NCBI GenBank assembly: GCA_017991555.1
Contig: JAGOQM010000008.1
Location: forward strand, 62,001 to 126,000
From: Neisseriaceae bacterium
GTDB taxonomy: Bacteria > Pseudomonadota > Gammaproteobacteria > Burkholderiales > Neisseriaceae
DNA: 64,000 bases
Direction: 5' to 3'
The notes under the pieces were generated by a model that was not told where the DNA came from, made no database searches, and worked only from the letters and a program-made list of their open reading frames with translations. Both the position numbers and the translations under genes were made by a program. Of the stretch, positions 46,121-55,040 are shown piece after piece. How positions within the stretch are numbered: position 1 is the stretch's first letter; the number at the start of each line of letters is the position of its first letter.

Positions 46121-46543
46121 TTAAATTAACGGCGTATGAATCGGGCGAGCGTCTTGGAATCGCACCAGCCCCAACACCAGCCGGATTAAGAACCACAGCA
46201 ACACCACGCCGCCCCAAGCCATGGCCGCGACCAGCCAGCCCATGCTGGGCTCTTGCGCCAGCAGCAGCGGGCGCACAATGCCATAACTAATCATCAGCAT
46301 GGGTACAAAGCTAAGCCCTAGCTGCCACCAGAATAGCCTAATGAGGTAATTGAAGTGGCTGTAATAAACCGTTTCTTTTAAATCATTGCGGCGCACGTAG
46401 GCATAGATCACCCCAATCACCGAAGCAAACAGGCTAAAGAAAATCGAGGCGACAAAAGCAATGTAAACGATTAGCGTTTCCTGCCGAGCATTCACCGTTG
46501 GCTGAGGCAATGAAGTCGGCTCAGGCGTGTGTGGCGACACCAT
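46121..46543 (-). CDS. COG3671-like membrane protein, paralogue A
   Basis: 140 aa with a proline-rich N-terminus and three hydrophobic segments. It shares with its upstream neighbour the pattern ARQETLIVYIAF...IGVIYAYVRRND and YYSHFNYLIRLFWW, which is the core of the COG3671/DUF4870-like family of small membrane proteins with no known function. It starts 5 bp after paralogue B ends, so the two are one transcript and come from a tandem duplication. Confidence 0.7.
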   Translation of the reverse strand: MVSPHTPEPTSLPQPTVNARQETLIVYIAFVASIFFSLFASVIGVIYAYVRRNDLKETVYYSHFNYLIRLFWWQLGLSFVPMLMISYGIVRPLLLAQEPSMGWLVAAMAWGGVVLLWFLIRLVLGLVRFQDARPIHTPLI

Positions 46544-46548
46544 GCTGA

Positions 46549-46911
46549 CTAAGCCACCACGCTTTGGTGGTCATTCCATTTAACAAAACCGTAAATCACT
46601 CGGTAAACGTACCAAACAAATGCGGCAAACATAATCACGAAGCCAATCAAAATCACCGTGGTTAAAAACCCTAACACGCTTAGCCCAAAGGTAATCCATA
46701 TGGTTTTAATCAGATAGTTAAGGTGGCTATGGTAAATGCTGCCCTGTATGTCATTACGGCGCACATAGGCATAAATCAGCCCGATAATGGTGCCAACCCC
46801 GCCGGTTACTAGCCCTGCCGCAACGGCAATGTAGACCATTAGGGTTTCTTTTCGAGCATCTAAAGTCGGCTCTGGCTGACCCGTTTCGTGCATGATAATG
46901 GGTTCTTGCAT
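46549..46911 (-). CDS. COG3671-like membrane protein, paralogue B
   Basis: 120 aa, three hydrophobic segments. Core motif ARKETLMVYIAV...IGLIYAYVRRND and YHSHLNYLIKTIWI, nearly the same as paralogue A. AAGGAG lies 6 nt before the ATG at 46911, which decides this start over the open ATG seven codons upstream. Function unknown. Members of this family often appear as single genes; a tandem pair is less usual. Confidence 0.7.
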   Translation of the reverse strand: MQEPIIMHETGQPEPTLDARKETLMVYIAVAAGLVTGGVGTIIGLIYAYVRRNDIQGSIYHSHLNYLIKTIWITFGLSVLGFLTTVILIGFVIMFAAFVWYVYRVIYGFVKWNDHQSVVA

Positions 46912-47117
46912 GGCATACTCCTTTTTAATCAATAATGGTTGCCAAATAAAGACAGCTTACGCTAAGACAGCGCCTAAGCCCAATAAATTCCCCTTTAAAC
47001 ACCTTATTTGTAAACTAATCACACTAATCTTTCTGCCGTTTCATGTTGCTTTAATCCCCTGTTGCGGCCAAAATAAGCGTTTATTTAGCCATACTGCGTC
47101 TTTTAGGAGGACACCAC

Positions 47118-48245
47118 ATGTCGCTCAACACTGCAGTCATCAGCGCCACTGGTTTATACACCCCACCGCACGCCATCTCCAATGACGAGCTGGTGCACAC
47201 GTTCAATGCTTACGTGAACCAATACAATGACACTCACCAAGCCGAGATCGCCGCAGGCAGCCTTGAGGCGCTACGCGAATCCAGCTCTGAGTTTATTGAA
47301 AAAGCGTCCGGCATTAAGAGCCGCTACGTGTTAGACAAAACTGGGATTTTAGACCCCAACCTCATGCGCCCCAACCTGCCTGAGCGCAGTAACGATGAGT
47401 TGTCCATTCAAGCCCAAATGGGGGTAGAAGCAGCCACGGCCGCGCTGAACAAGGCCGGCCTAACCGGCGCAGACATCGACATGGTGATTGTGGCCTGCTC
47501 CAACATGCAGCGTGCCTACCCTGCTGTGTCCGTAGAAATACAGGCCGCCATCGGCTGTGAAGGCTTTGCCTTTGACATGAACGTGGCCTGCTCCAGCGCC
47601 ACCTTTGGTTTACAAACCGCGCAAAATGCCATTGTGGCTGGCTCGGCCAAGCGCGTGCTCATGGTCAACGCCGAAATTTGCTCGGCCCATTTAAACTTCC
47701 GTGAACGCGACAGCCATTTCATTTTTGGCGACGCCGCCACCGCCGTCATCGTCGAACGCGCCGACCTGGTCGCAGAACACACCGGCTTTGACATCATTGG
47801 CTGTCAGCTGTGGACCCAGTTTTCCAACAGCATTCGCAACAACGCCGGCTTTTTAAACCGCTGCGCGCCCGAACACGCCCATGACTCAGACAAGTTATTC
47901 GTGCAAAATGGCCGTAAGGTGTTTAAAGAAGTTTGCCCAGCAGTGGGTGAACACATCGTGCGCCATTTAGACGCCGTGGACCTACCCGCAGAACGGGTCA
48001 CTCGCTTTTGGCTCCACCAGGCCAACCTCAGCATGAATGAGCTCATTGCCAAGCGCGTCCTCGGTCGGGTGGCCACGCGCGAAGAAGCCCCCATCATTCT
48101 AGACCAGTACGCCAACACCAGCTCGGCTGGCTCCATCATTGCCCTACATCTTCACCACGAAGGCATGAACTCTGGCGACTATGGCGTTGTGTCTAGCTTT
48201 GGTGCGGGTTATTCTATCGGTTCGGTGATTCTACAAAAGAGATAA
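47118..48245 (+). CDS. long 3-oxoacyl-ACP synthase III homologue
   Basis: 375-aa KAS III, about 55 residues longer than the FabH at 1.6 kb. The triad is intact: Cys158 ([10 protein letters not shown]), His300 ([13 protein letters not shown]) and Asn333 ([10 protein letters not shown]). An insertion around residues 35-90 ([14 protein letters not shown] to [13 protein letters not shown]) is typical of the long beta-ketoacyl-ACP synthase III group in Proteobacteria, whose starter unit may differ from acetyl-CoA. TTTAGGAGG precedes the ATG at ideal spacing. The coaD gene starts 5 bp downstream. Confidence 0.88.
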   Translation: MSLNTAVISATGLYTPPHAISNDELVHTFNAYVNQYNDTHQAEIAAGSLEALRESSSEFIEKASGIKSRYVLDKTGILDPNLMRPNLPERSNDELSIQAQMGVEAATAALNKAGLTGADIDMVIVACSNMQRAYPAVSVEIQAAIGCEGFAFDMNVACSSATFGLQTAQNAIVAGSAKRVLMVNAEICSAHLNFRERDSHFIFGDAATAVIVERADLVAEHTGFDIIGCQLWTQFSNSIRNNAGFLNRCAPEHAHDSDKLFVQNGRKVFKEVCPAVGEHIVRHLDAVDLPAERVTRFWLHQANLSMNELIAKRVLGRVATREEAPIILDQYANTSSAGSIIALHLHHEGMNSGDYGVVSSFGAGYSIGSVILQKR

Positions 48246-48250
48246 AGCCC

Positions 48251-48769
48251 ATGCGTACCAGCAAACAAAAAAAACGCGCCGTTTACGCCGGCAGTTTTGA
48301 CCCCCCCACCAACGGCCACCTATGGATGATTCGTAAGGCGCAAGACCTATTTGACGAACTCGTCGTGGCCATTGGGGTCAACCCCGACAAACGTTGTACC
48401 TTCAGCATTGATGAACGCCAGTCCATGCTGCGTGACATCACCCGCGGCTTCCCCAACGTGCGCATAGCGGTGTTTGAACATCAGTTTTTGGTCAACTACG
48501 CCCAGAGCATCGACGCCGATTACATTGTTCGCGGCATTCGCACCGCTTCAGACTATGAGTACGAGCGCTCGATGCGCTACATTAACTCAGACATGCAGCC
48601 GGACGTGGCCACCGTGTTTTTAATGCCGCCGCGCGAGTACGCCGAAGTGTCTTCGACCATGGTCAAAGGCATGGTGGGCCCAAAAGACTGGCAAGAGGTG
48701 ATTAGACAGTACGTGCCCGATGCCGTGTATGAAAAAATCATGCAGGACCATCTGTACTCCGCCCGCTAA
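48251..48769 (+). CDS. coaD: phosphopantetheine adenylyltransferase
   Basis: Penultimate step of CoA synthesis: adenylation of 4'-phosphopantetheine. 172 aa nucleotidyltransferase fold. [16 protein letters not shown] carries the T/HxGH-type motif (His23), and NPDKRCTF carries the catalytic Lys region. [15 protein letters not shown] is the PPAT-specific substrate loop, and VSSTMVKGM matches the ISSSxVKE motif. It is slightly divergent from E. coli CoaD (SFDPP for TFDPI) but has every key position. It follows the long KAS III by 5 bp, linking CoA supply and acyl condensation. Confidence 0.85.
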   Translation: MRTSKQKKRAVYAGSFDPPTNGHLWMIRKAQDLFDELVVAIGVNPDKRCTFSIDERQSMLRDITRGFPNVRIAVFEHQFLVNYAQSIDADYIVRGIRTASDYEYERSMRYINSDMQPDVATVFLMPPREYAEVSSTMVKGMVGPKDWQEVIRQYVPDAVYEKIMQDHLYSAR

Positions 48770-48794
48770 GCCTGCCGCCCGCGGCACTGAGCCA

Positions 48795-48834
48795 CAAAAA
48801 AAGCCGAAGCAGCGTGTCTGCCTCGGCTTTTTTG
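48795..48834. terminator. bidirectional terminator after coaD
   Basis: AAAAGCCGAAGCAG / CTGCCTCGGCTTTT stem with one mismatch, a 5-nt loop, and A/T tracts on both sides. Lies between convergent coaD and the 71-aa gene. Confidence 0.85.
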
Positions 48835-48847
48835 TCCGCCTGCGTCC

Positions 48848-49063
48848 TTATTTTTGATAAGGGTTGGTCAAGCCTTGCATCAAAATCACCAGATAATCTT
48901 TCACCTGGGCTTCGGTACAGCCCATTAGTATGGCGTCTTCTAACGCATCCTGAGCCAGCTGCTGTAGCTCTTCTAGGTTTTCGGTCATCACCTTAATTTT
49001 TTCGGTGCACGACACGATTTGGCCGTCTTCGCCCCGCCAAACGGGCATTTCAGGTAAGCTCAT
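48848..49063 (-). CDS. conserved small protein (71 aa), unknown
   Basis: Short soluble protein: MPVWRGEDGQIVSCTEKIKV at the N-terminus, then a helix ENLEELQQLAQDALEDAILMG, a conserved-looking CTEAQVK, and a C-terminal helix ending in NPYQK. Similar small proteins with PVWR...SCTEKLKV...AQDAxEDAxLMGC are, as far as I recall, widespread in Betaproteobacteria with no known role. Translation looks real: balanced composition and a position between two terminated units. Confidence 0.65.
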   Translation of the reverse strand: MSLPEMPVWRGEDGQIVSCTEKIKVMTENLEELQQLAQDALEDAILMGCTEAQVKDYLVILMQGLTNPYQK

Positions 49064-49143
49064 TCACACTCTTCTTTTATTTAAACGCACAGCATTGAAT
49101 CGGCCCCTAAGCGCCGACTCAGCCTCAACCGACCAACGGCCGC

Positions 49144-49728
49144 TTATTTAACGAACTTGGCCGTATTCATGGTTTGATGATTAATCCGGCGCGCACCATT
49201 AAAACGCTTAGACCAGTAGCTATTCGTCATGCTGGTAATCTCCACCGTTTTACCGGTACGGGGCGACTGAATAAAGCGATCATTACCCAAATACAGGCCC
49301 ACGTGCGAGTTGGCAAAGCCACGCGTGTTAAAAAACACCAAATCGCCAGGCATCAGTTCTGAACGGCTCACCGACTGGCCCACTTTGGCCATTTCTGCAG
49401 AGGTTCGCGGTAGGTTAATACGAAACGATTGCTTAAAGATGTATTGGATGAACCCGCTGCAGTCCAAGCCCTGTGCGGGAGAAGACCCGCCAAACTTATA
49501 GGCCACGCCCAAAAGCCCCATGGCGTTCATGATTAAATCGCCAACCTGCTCTTTATTCATGTCGCGCGTGTTGGCGGCGCTGGCCACTGGCATGGCTTCG
49601 CCACGGCCTTTAATCACAATGCTTTGTTGCTGCTTTTGCGCAATCAAATCATCAAGCGGATCGGCTGGCGCCAGGCCAACCCAAGCGCTCAACACCAAGG
49701 CAAACGCCTTGTGCCAATATTTTTTCAT
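49144..49728 (-). CDS. NlpC/P60-family cell-wall peptidase
   Basis: 194 aa, secreted. Signal peptide MKKYWHKAFALVLSAWVGLA, a short linker, then the NlpC/P60 domain (about 65-190): catalytic Cys90 in GLDCSGFIQYIF and His142 in NSHVGLYLG, with the third polar residue expected further on near GARRINHQ. Likely a DL-endopeptidase cutting peptide stems of peptidoglycan. I start at the ATG at 49728 because it gives a clean signal peptide; the longer open frame adds LRALRFYIVNF without a signal. Its promoter region abuts that of the divergent UbiB-like gene. Confidence 0.86.
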   Translation of the reverse strand: MKKYWHKAFALVLSAWVGLAPADPLDDLIAQKQQQSIVIKGRGEAMPVASAANTRDMNKEQVGDLIMNAMGLLGVAYKFGGSSPAQGLDCSGFIQYIFKQSFRINLPRTSAEMAKVGQSVSRSELMPGDLVFFNTRGFANSHVGLYLGNDRFIQSPRTGKTVEITSMTNSYWSKRFNGARRINHQTMNTAKFVK

Positions 49729-49829
49729 AAAATTCACTATATAAAACCTCAGCGCGCGTAACATGATGTACGCACGATAAGGGTATGTTATTCTCTAGGC
49801 ATTGTGCTTCGTCCATTCTAAGGCTGTTT

Positions 49830-51503
49830 ATGATCACCAAAACCTTCATTGCGCTACGCGATTTACCCCGACTCAAGCAAATCGTGACCATTTTAGCCAA
49901 ACATGGCTTAGGCAGCTTTATCCAACGCATGAAATTGATGAAGTTATTTAACAAAAAAGCCTTAAGCGAACACAATACCACTCAAAAAAAATACATGACC
50001 ACGCCACAACGATTTCGTATGGCCTTCGAGGAGCTTGGGCCCACCTTTATCAAGCTGGGCCAAATTTTGTCTACTCGGGTCGACATGTTTCCACCGGAAT
50101 GGACCAGCGAATTTGCCAAGCTACAAAATGACGTCCAACCCATGGGCACAGAAGTCATTCAAGTATTGGTTACCGAACGGCTGAAGCAGCCTATTTCTTC
50201 GGTGTTTGATTATTTCAGCCCTGAGCCCGTTGGCAGTGCGTCGATTGCTCAGGTGCATCGCGCCACCCTCAAAACAGGGGAGGACGTGGTGGTTAAGGTC
50301 AAACGACCCAACATCGAAACCAAGATTCAGGCCGACCTTCGCATTTTAACCTATTTAACCAAACTTATGGAATCAGAAATACCAGAAGTGCGTCGTTATC
50401 AGCCCACTCAAATGCTGCACTACTTTACCAAAAGCCTGGCCAAAGAGCTTAATTTATCGATCGAGCGTCGCTACTTACAACGCTTCAATGATACCTTTAG
50501 TCAAGACCCCATGGTAAACGTTCCCCTGGTCTACCCCGAATATTCCAGTCATGACATTTTAGTAGAAAGCTTCGTTGCCGACACCCTGCTGACGCACCTT
50601 GATCTGGCGTCACTCAGCCAGAGCGATCGTCATCACATTGCCAGCCACATCGCCGACGCCATTTTAAGCATGATCTTAAAACATGGCTTTTTCCATGCCG
50701 ACCCTCATCCAGGCAATATTCTGGTGGGCGCCAACCACAAAATCACCTTTATTGACTTTGGCCTAGTGGGGCATTTAGGCAACACTCGACGCAAAGAGCT
50801 GATTAGCTTAATCAATGCATTGGTTGAGAGAGACCAGTTTGAAATGCAGTTTGTGCTCAGCAACTGGGCTCAGGGCGATTTACCGGATGAAACCCAGCTG
50901 GGGATGGACGTGTTGGAGATGATGCTCAACTACGAACACCTCCCCATGAAAGACCTCAAGATCAGTCAGGTGATTAACGACATCACCAGCGTGATGCGCG
51001 AGCATGAGTTAACGCTGCCCCCCGATTTGGTGATGCTGTTTAAAACCTTAATCACCCTAGAGGGCGTGGTCAAAAACCTAGATGGCGAGTTCCAGCTGCT
51101 GGCGCACACCAAGCCTTTGGTGATGGCGGCCATCAAGGAACAGGCTAGCCCGAAACACCTACAGCAAAAAATCAAGGCACAGGGACGGATGTTTGCCCAG
51201 TTCGCCAGCGACCTACCCGCGAACATTGCTGGCCTGAACCGCAAGCTCAAGCGCGGGCAACTTAGCCTCAACTTAGACGTCAAACGCCTAGAACAGTTTG
51301 GGCATCAAATTGACAAAAGCGCCAACCGCTTGACCATGGGCATCGTCACCGGCTCCCTCATCATTGGCTCATCCATCGTGATGTCGATCAATGCGGGGCC
51401 CAAAATATTTGGCTTTTCATTCTTTGGCTTCATTGGCTACATGCTGGCGTTTTTCAACAGCGTTTGGCTTATTTGGTCTATTTGGCGCTCCAGCAAACAC
51501 TGA
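49830..51503 (+). CDS. ABC1/AarF/UbiB-family atypical kinase
   Basis: 557 aa. The UbiB-type kinase core contains the KxGQ motif in ELGPTFIKLGQILSTR (about 70), the A-rich loop SIAQVHRA, the ExD-like ELNLSIERR, FFHADPHPGN and the DFG metal site FIDFGLVGHLG. Two C-terminal transmembrane helices (IVTGSLIIGSSIVMSINAG and FFGFIGYMLAFFNSVWLIW) anchor it. UbiB proteins support ubiquinone synthesis; whether this is the ubiB orthologue or a paralogue cannot be decided, as no ubiE/ubiJ genes lie nearby. The ATG at 49830 has AAGG 6 nt upstream. Confidence 0.85.
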   Translation: MITKTFIALRDLPRLKQIVTILAKHGLGSFIQRMKLMKLFNKKALSEHNTTQKKYMTTPQRFRMAFEELGPTFIKLGQILSTRVDMFPPEWTSEFAKLQNDVQPMGTEVIQVLVTERLKQPISSVFDYFSPEPVGSASIAQVHRATLKTGEDVVVKVKRPNIETKIQADLRILTYLTKLMESEIPEVRRYQPTQMLHYFTKSLAKELNLSIERRYLQRFNDTFSQDPMVNVPLVYPEYSSHDILVESFVADTLLTHLDLASLSQSDRHHIASHIADAILSMILKHGFFHADPHPGNILVGANHKITFIDFGLVGHLGNTRRKELISLINALVERDQFEMQFVLSNWAQGDLPDETQLGMDVLEMMLNYEHLPMKDLKISQVINDITSVMREHELTLPPDLVMLFKTLITLEGVVKNLDGEFQLLAHTKPLVMAAIKEQASPKHLQQKIKAQGRMFAQFASDLPANIAGLNRKLKRGQLSLNLDVKRLEQFGHQIDKSANRLTMGIVTGSLIIGSSIVMSINAGPKIFGFSFFGFIGYMLAFFNSVWLIWSIWRSSKH

Positions 51504-51653
51504 GGCGGGGCGGTTTAAACGGCGCTTCAGCCTAGGCGCTGAGCCATTTTGGCCGCGTGATGGTCAGGCTAAAACACCACGCCGAGCCCACACAACCTTA
51601 AAACTCAGGTTATAATAAACCCTTATATTATTCACACTCACGAAGGATGACTC

Positions 51654-52361
51654 ATGCAAGAACCACAAATGAGAGACTATACTCAGGTTGGCGGCCAGAG
51701 CCAAAAATCTGCGTCTCAGGTATTGCTCAGCAAAACCTACGCCCTACTCGCAGTGGCCTTTGTGCCTTGCCTGCTAGGCGCCTACCTTAGCGCCAGCACG
51801 GGCTTTTTATATTCACTGCTGAACGTTTTTAACAGCCGCTGGGTGTTCATCATCGCCTTTTTTGCCTTTTTCTACGGCATGGTGTTTATGATTGAAAAAA
51901 ACCGCTACAGCAACGTCGGCATCGCCCTATTTTTCGTGCTCACCTTTGGCATGGGTGCACTGTTAGCGCCCACCCTACAGGTAACCTTGGGCATGGCCAA
52001 CGGCAATGAGATCATCATGCTGGCCGCCGGCCTTACCGCCATCACCTTCTTTGCCATGACCTTCTTGGCCCGCAGCAACAAAATCAACATGTCGGCCGTG
52101 GGCAACTTCATGACCGTTGGCATCATCGTGGTCATGGTGGGCGTGGTCGCCAACCTCTTCCTACAGCTGCCGGCCTTAAGCCTAACCCTATCGGTTGGCT
52201 TTGTGATCATCAGCTCGCTGTTAATCATGTGGCAAACCCGTGCCATCATTGACGGTGGCGAAGACAGCTACATCAGCGCGGCCCTGACCTTGTTCATCTC
52301 TTTGTACAACTTATTTGCCAACCTGATTCACATCTTAACCGCCTTGATGGGCAACGACTAA
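51654..52361 (+). CDS. Bax inhibitor-1/YccA-family membrane protein
   Basis: 235 aa with seven hydrophobic helices. Typical bacterial BI-1 (YbhL/YccA) features are the N-terminal segment ending in LLSKTYALLAVAF, and the last loop and helix IDGGEDSYISAALTLFISLYNLF, which hold the conserved acidic residues of the proposed proton/calcium leak. E. coli YccA modulates FtsH and YbhL is of unclear role. GAAGGATGAC precedes the ATG. Monocistronic with a terminator downstream. Confidence 0.9.
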   Translation: MQEPQMRDYTQVGGQSQKSASQVLLSKTYALLAVAFVPCLLGAYLSASTGFLYSLLNVFNSRWVFIIAFFAFFYGMVFMIEKNRYSNVGIALFFVLTFGMGALLAPTLQVTLGMANGNEIIMLAAGLTAITFFAMTFLARSNKINMSAVGNFMTVGIIVVMVGVVANLFLQLPALSLTLSVGFVIISSLLIMWQTRAIIDGGEDSYISAALTLFISLYNLFANLIHILTALMGND

Positions 52362-52381
52362 ACCGTCACCCCTCACGCACA

Positions 52382-52410
52382 AAAAATGCCCGCATCCGCG
52401 GGCATTTTTC
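52382..52410. terminator. bidirectional terminator between BI-1 gene and dsbB
   Basis: AAAAATGCCCGC / GCGGGCATTTTT perfect stem with a 4-nt loop. Confidence 0.88.
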
Positions 52411-52425
52411 GGTTTAAACCAAGAC

Positions 52426-52935
52426 TTACTTGCTGGGGCGATTTTTAAACCAGCTGCTCCATAGCCACACCAGCACGGCGGTAAAGAATAAGGCGCTCCA
52501 TATTGGCAACGGCACGCCCATAATCGGCTCTACCGAAGCACACTCTCCCGAGCCGCCCAATACTTTGGCCACCATGTCGCTAAACGGCATGGTTTGCACC
52601 ATAAAGTCCAGGCCAGGTCCACAGGCGGGCACTTCGGCTGGCGGCAAGTTTTGAATGTAAATGTGCTGCGCCGCGATGCCTAAGCCCACCAAGGCCGCCA
52701 GGCTAATCAAACCATTGCCCAGTAAAGCCACGCAACGCTTAGGCGTCACAAACCCAATCAGCGCGAACAACAGCGCCAAGGCGCCAACGGCCATCACCGC
52801 TACCCGCTGGAAGATACACAGCGGGCAAGGCTCCATATACATCACGTATTGGGCGTATAGCGCGCTGCCCATCACGATGGCGCTGAGCAGGAAAATACTC
52901 CACCATACGGTTGATTGCGCAAAAACTCTGTTCAT
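52426..52935 (-). CDS. dsbB: disulfide bond formation protein B
   Basis: Inner-membrane quinone reductase that reoxidises DsbA. 169 aa with four transmembrane helices. First redox pair Cys37-Cys40 in MEPCPLCIFQR; second pair Cys105 (PACGPG) and Cys132 (GSGECASV) in the second periplasmic loop. The length fits the family. I start at 52935 (MNRVFAQST); several upstream ATGs are in frame but add non-hydrophobic residues. Confidence 0.93.
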   Translation of the reverse strand: MNRVFAQSTVWWSIFLLSAIVMGSALYAQYVMYMEPCPLCIFQRVAVMAVGALALLFALIGFVTPKRCVALLGNGLISLAALVGLGIAAQHIYIQNLPPAEVPACGPGLDFMVQTMPFSDMVAKVLGGSGECASVEPIMGVPLPIWSALFFTAVLVWLWSSWFKNRPSK

Positions 52936-53046
52936 GTTTTCTTCTCTCATTGTCATCGGCCAAACCCATTTTGGCCCATACTGATACCCATTGACCACCG
53001 TTATGTCATTTAGTTGTCAATAAAACATAAAAATAATCACGCCGCC

Positions 53047-54381
53047 TTATTGGCCACCCGCCACCGTCATGTTGGCCATCAGGATCGACCCAACGCGATG
53101 AGCGCCACGGCGAACCACGTCATCGGCCACGCCCACCATATTTAGATACAACTCATTTAACTGCCCGGCAATGGTGATTTCTTCAACTGGGTGCACAATG
53201 ACCCCGTTTTCGACCCAAAAACCAGCAGCGCCACGAGAGTAATCACCGGTTAAGCCATTTACCCCTTGCCCCATCAGCTCGGTCACCAATAGGCCAGTGC
53301 CCATTTCTTTCAGCAAACTAGGTAAGTCAGGGTGAGTTGGGTTTAAATGCAGGCTGTGTGCGCCGCCGGCGTTAGCAGTGGTGGTCATGCCCAGCTTACG
53401 AGCCGAATAGCTGCTTAAAAAGTAGCCCATCACTTCGCCATTTTTGATCACGTCGCGCGGCTGTGTGGCCACGCCCTCGGCGTCAAAATAGGTGCTGCCA
53501 AAGCCTTTTTGCTCATGTGGCTGCTCGGTAATATTGACCCAATCAGCCAGCACCTTAGTCCCCAAGCTGTTTAACAAAAAGCTGGCTTCACGATACAAAG
53601 CACCACCGCTTAAGGCACCGACTAAATGGCTGATCAGGCTCAAGGCCACGGTGGACTCAAACACCACCGGATAATGCCCGGTTTTGATTTTTTTGGCGCC
53701 TAGGCGACGCACGGTGCGCTCGGCCGCCTTGGCGCCGATGGCGTGAATGTCGTCCAGATCGGCAGCGCTACGCGCTACGTCATACCAATAGTCGCGCTGC
53801 ATGCTGCCGTCGGCGTCTTTCGCCACCATGGAACAAGAAATACTGTGGCGGCTGGTGCGTGCCCCGGCCATAAAGCCATGGCTGTTGCCGTACACATACT
53901 GGTAGTGGTTGGCGTTCACCGCCGCGCCATCAGAATTGGTCATCCGCGGATCAAAAGCCTGTGCCGCCGCTTCACAGCCTTGCGCTAAAGTAATGGCTTC
54001 TTCTACCGACACATCCCAAGGGTGATACAGGTCTAGATCTGGCACGTGGGTCGCCATTAAGGCCGCATCGGCCAAACCAGCAAACTCATCGGCCGCCGTA
54101 TACTTGGCAATATTTAAGGCCGCCTTAACCGTCGCCGCCACTGCGGCTTCAGAAAAGTCGGCGGTGCTGGCGTAGCCTTTTTTCTGGCCAATGTACACCG
54201 TCACGCCTAAGCCTTTGTCTTGCTGATATTCAATTTGGTCAACGGTTTGCAAGCGTACGCTCACCGATTGTCCATGTCCTTCGCTCACGTCCACATCCGC
54301 AGCCGTGGCGCCGCCCGCCTTGGCTTGATCCAAAACACTTTGGGTCAAGTCTTGTAATTGATTCTCTGTGTAATGAAACAT
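53047..54381 (-). CDS. pmbA: metalloprotease PmbA/TldE
   Basis: Partner of TldD; the complex trims modified peptides and unfolded proteins. 444 aa. YQQDKGLGVTVYIGQKKGYAST and the C-terminal GLTGDYSRGAAGFWVENG...VEEITIAGQL are the hallmarks of the PmbA/TldD U62 family. The HExxxH metal site of TldD is not present, as expected for the inactive TldE subunit. tldD is not in this window. I start at 54381 (MFHYTENQLQ) with AAGAG upstream. Divergent from darP, the classical yjgA-pmbA arrangement. Confidence 0.94.
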   Translation of the reverse strand: MFHYTENQLQDLTQSVLDQAKAGGATAADVDVSEGHGQSVSVRLQTVDQIEYQQDKGLGVTVYIGQKKGYASTADFSEAAVAATVKAALNIAKYTAADEFAGLADAALMATHVPDLDLYHPWDVSVEEAITLAQGCEAAAQAFDPRMTNSDGAAVNANHYQYVYGNSHGFMAGARTSRHSISCSMVAKDADGSMQRDYWYDVARSAADLDDIHAIGAKAAERTVRRLGAKKIKTGHYPVVFESTVALSLISHLVGALSGGALYREASFLLNSLGTKVLADWVNITEQPHEQKGFGSTYFDAEGVATQPRDVIKNGEVMGYFLSSYSARKLGMTTTANAGGAHSLHLNPTHPDLPSLLKEMGTGLLVTELMGQGVNGLTGDYSRGAAGFWVENGVIVHPVEEITIAGQLNELYLNMVGVADDVVRRGAHRVGSILMANMTVAGGQ

Positions 54382-54509
54382 GGCACTCTTTTGATAAAAA
54401 ATAAGCCTTATTGTACAGCCAATCCAAAAATGCCGTCGAATTAAGATGTAAAGTCCGCTCAATTTCGGTATCATCTAAGCTTATTAATTGTGAGTTAGCG
54501 ACATCGGCG

Positions 54510-55013
54510 ATGAGTGAAAATGAAGAATGGGTCAGCAAGACCCAAAAAAAGAAAGAAATGGACGACCTACAAGACTTAGGCGTGCAGTTGACCAAGCTGT
54601 CGGTTGACACCTTGAAGAAAATGCCGTTGCCGGAAGACTTATTGGATGCCCTAAAGCAGCACAAAAAAATCACCGCCAATGGCGCCCTGAAGCGCCAGCT
54701 GCAGTTTATTGGCCGCATCATGCGTGACGTGGACCCTGAGCCGATTGAGGCTTTTTTGGCCCGCCTTAAAGGCGACAACGCCGCCCACAATGCTTATCTG
54801 CAGCGCATTGAGCTGCTGCGCATGCAGCTGGTGGCCGATGACCAAGCCTTGAACACCGTCATTGCCGACTGCCCCGATGCCGACATTTCTTACCTACGGA
54901 CCTTAATCCGTAACGCGCGTAAAGAGCAGGAGCTTAATAAAGCGCCGAAGGCCTTTAAAGCCCTCTTCCAAGCCCTAAAAGACGCATACGACCAACAATC
55001 AGCACAAGGCTAA
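54510..55013 (+). CDS. darP: ribosome-associated protein DarP (YjgA, DUF615)
   Basis: Assists late 50S subunit assembly in E. coli. 167 aa, mostly helical: SKTQKKKEMDDLQDLGVQL at the N-terminus, then LPLPEDLLDAL-like MPLPEDLLDALKQHKKI, RQLQFIGRIMRDVDPEPI, and a C-terminal RTLIRNARKEQELNKAPKA. I start at the ATG at 54510; the upstream open frame lacks homology. Divergent from pmbA as in most Proteobacteria. Confidence 0.92.
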   Translation: MSENEEWVSKTQKKKEMDDLQDLGVQLTKLSVDTLKKMPLPEDLLDALKQHKKITANGALKRQLQFIGRIMRDVDPEPIEAFLARLKGDNAAHNAYLQRIELLRMQLVADDQALNTVIADCPDADISYLRTLIRNARKEQELNKAPKAFKALFQALKDAYDQQSAQG

Positions 55014-55040
55014 ACCTTCCCTATTGAATGAATCAGCACC

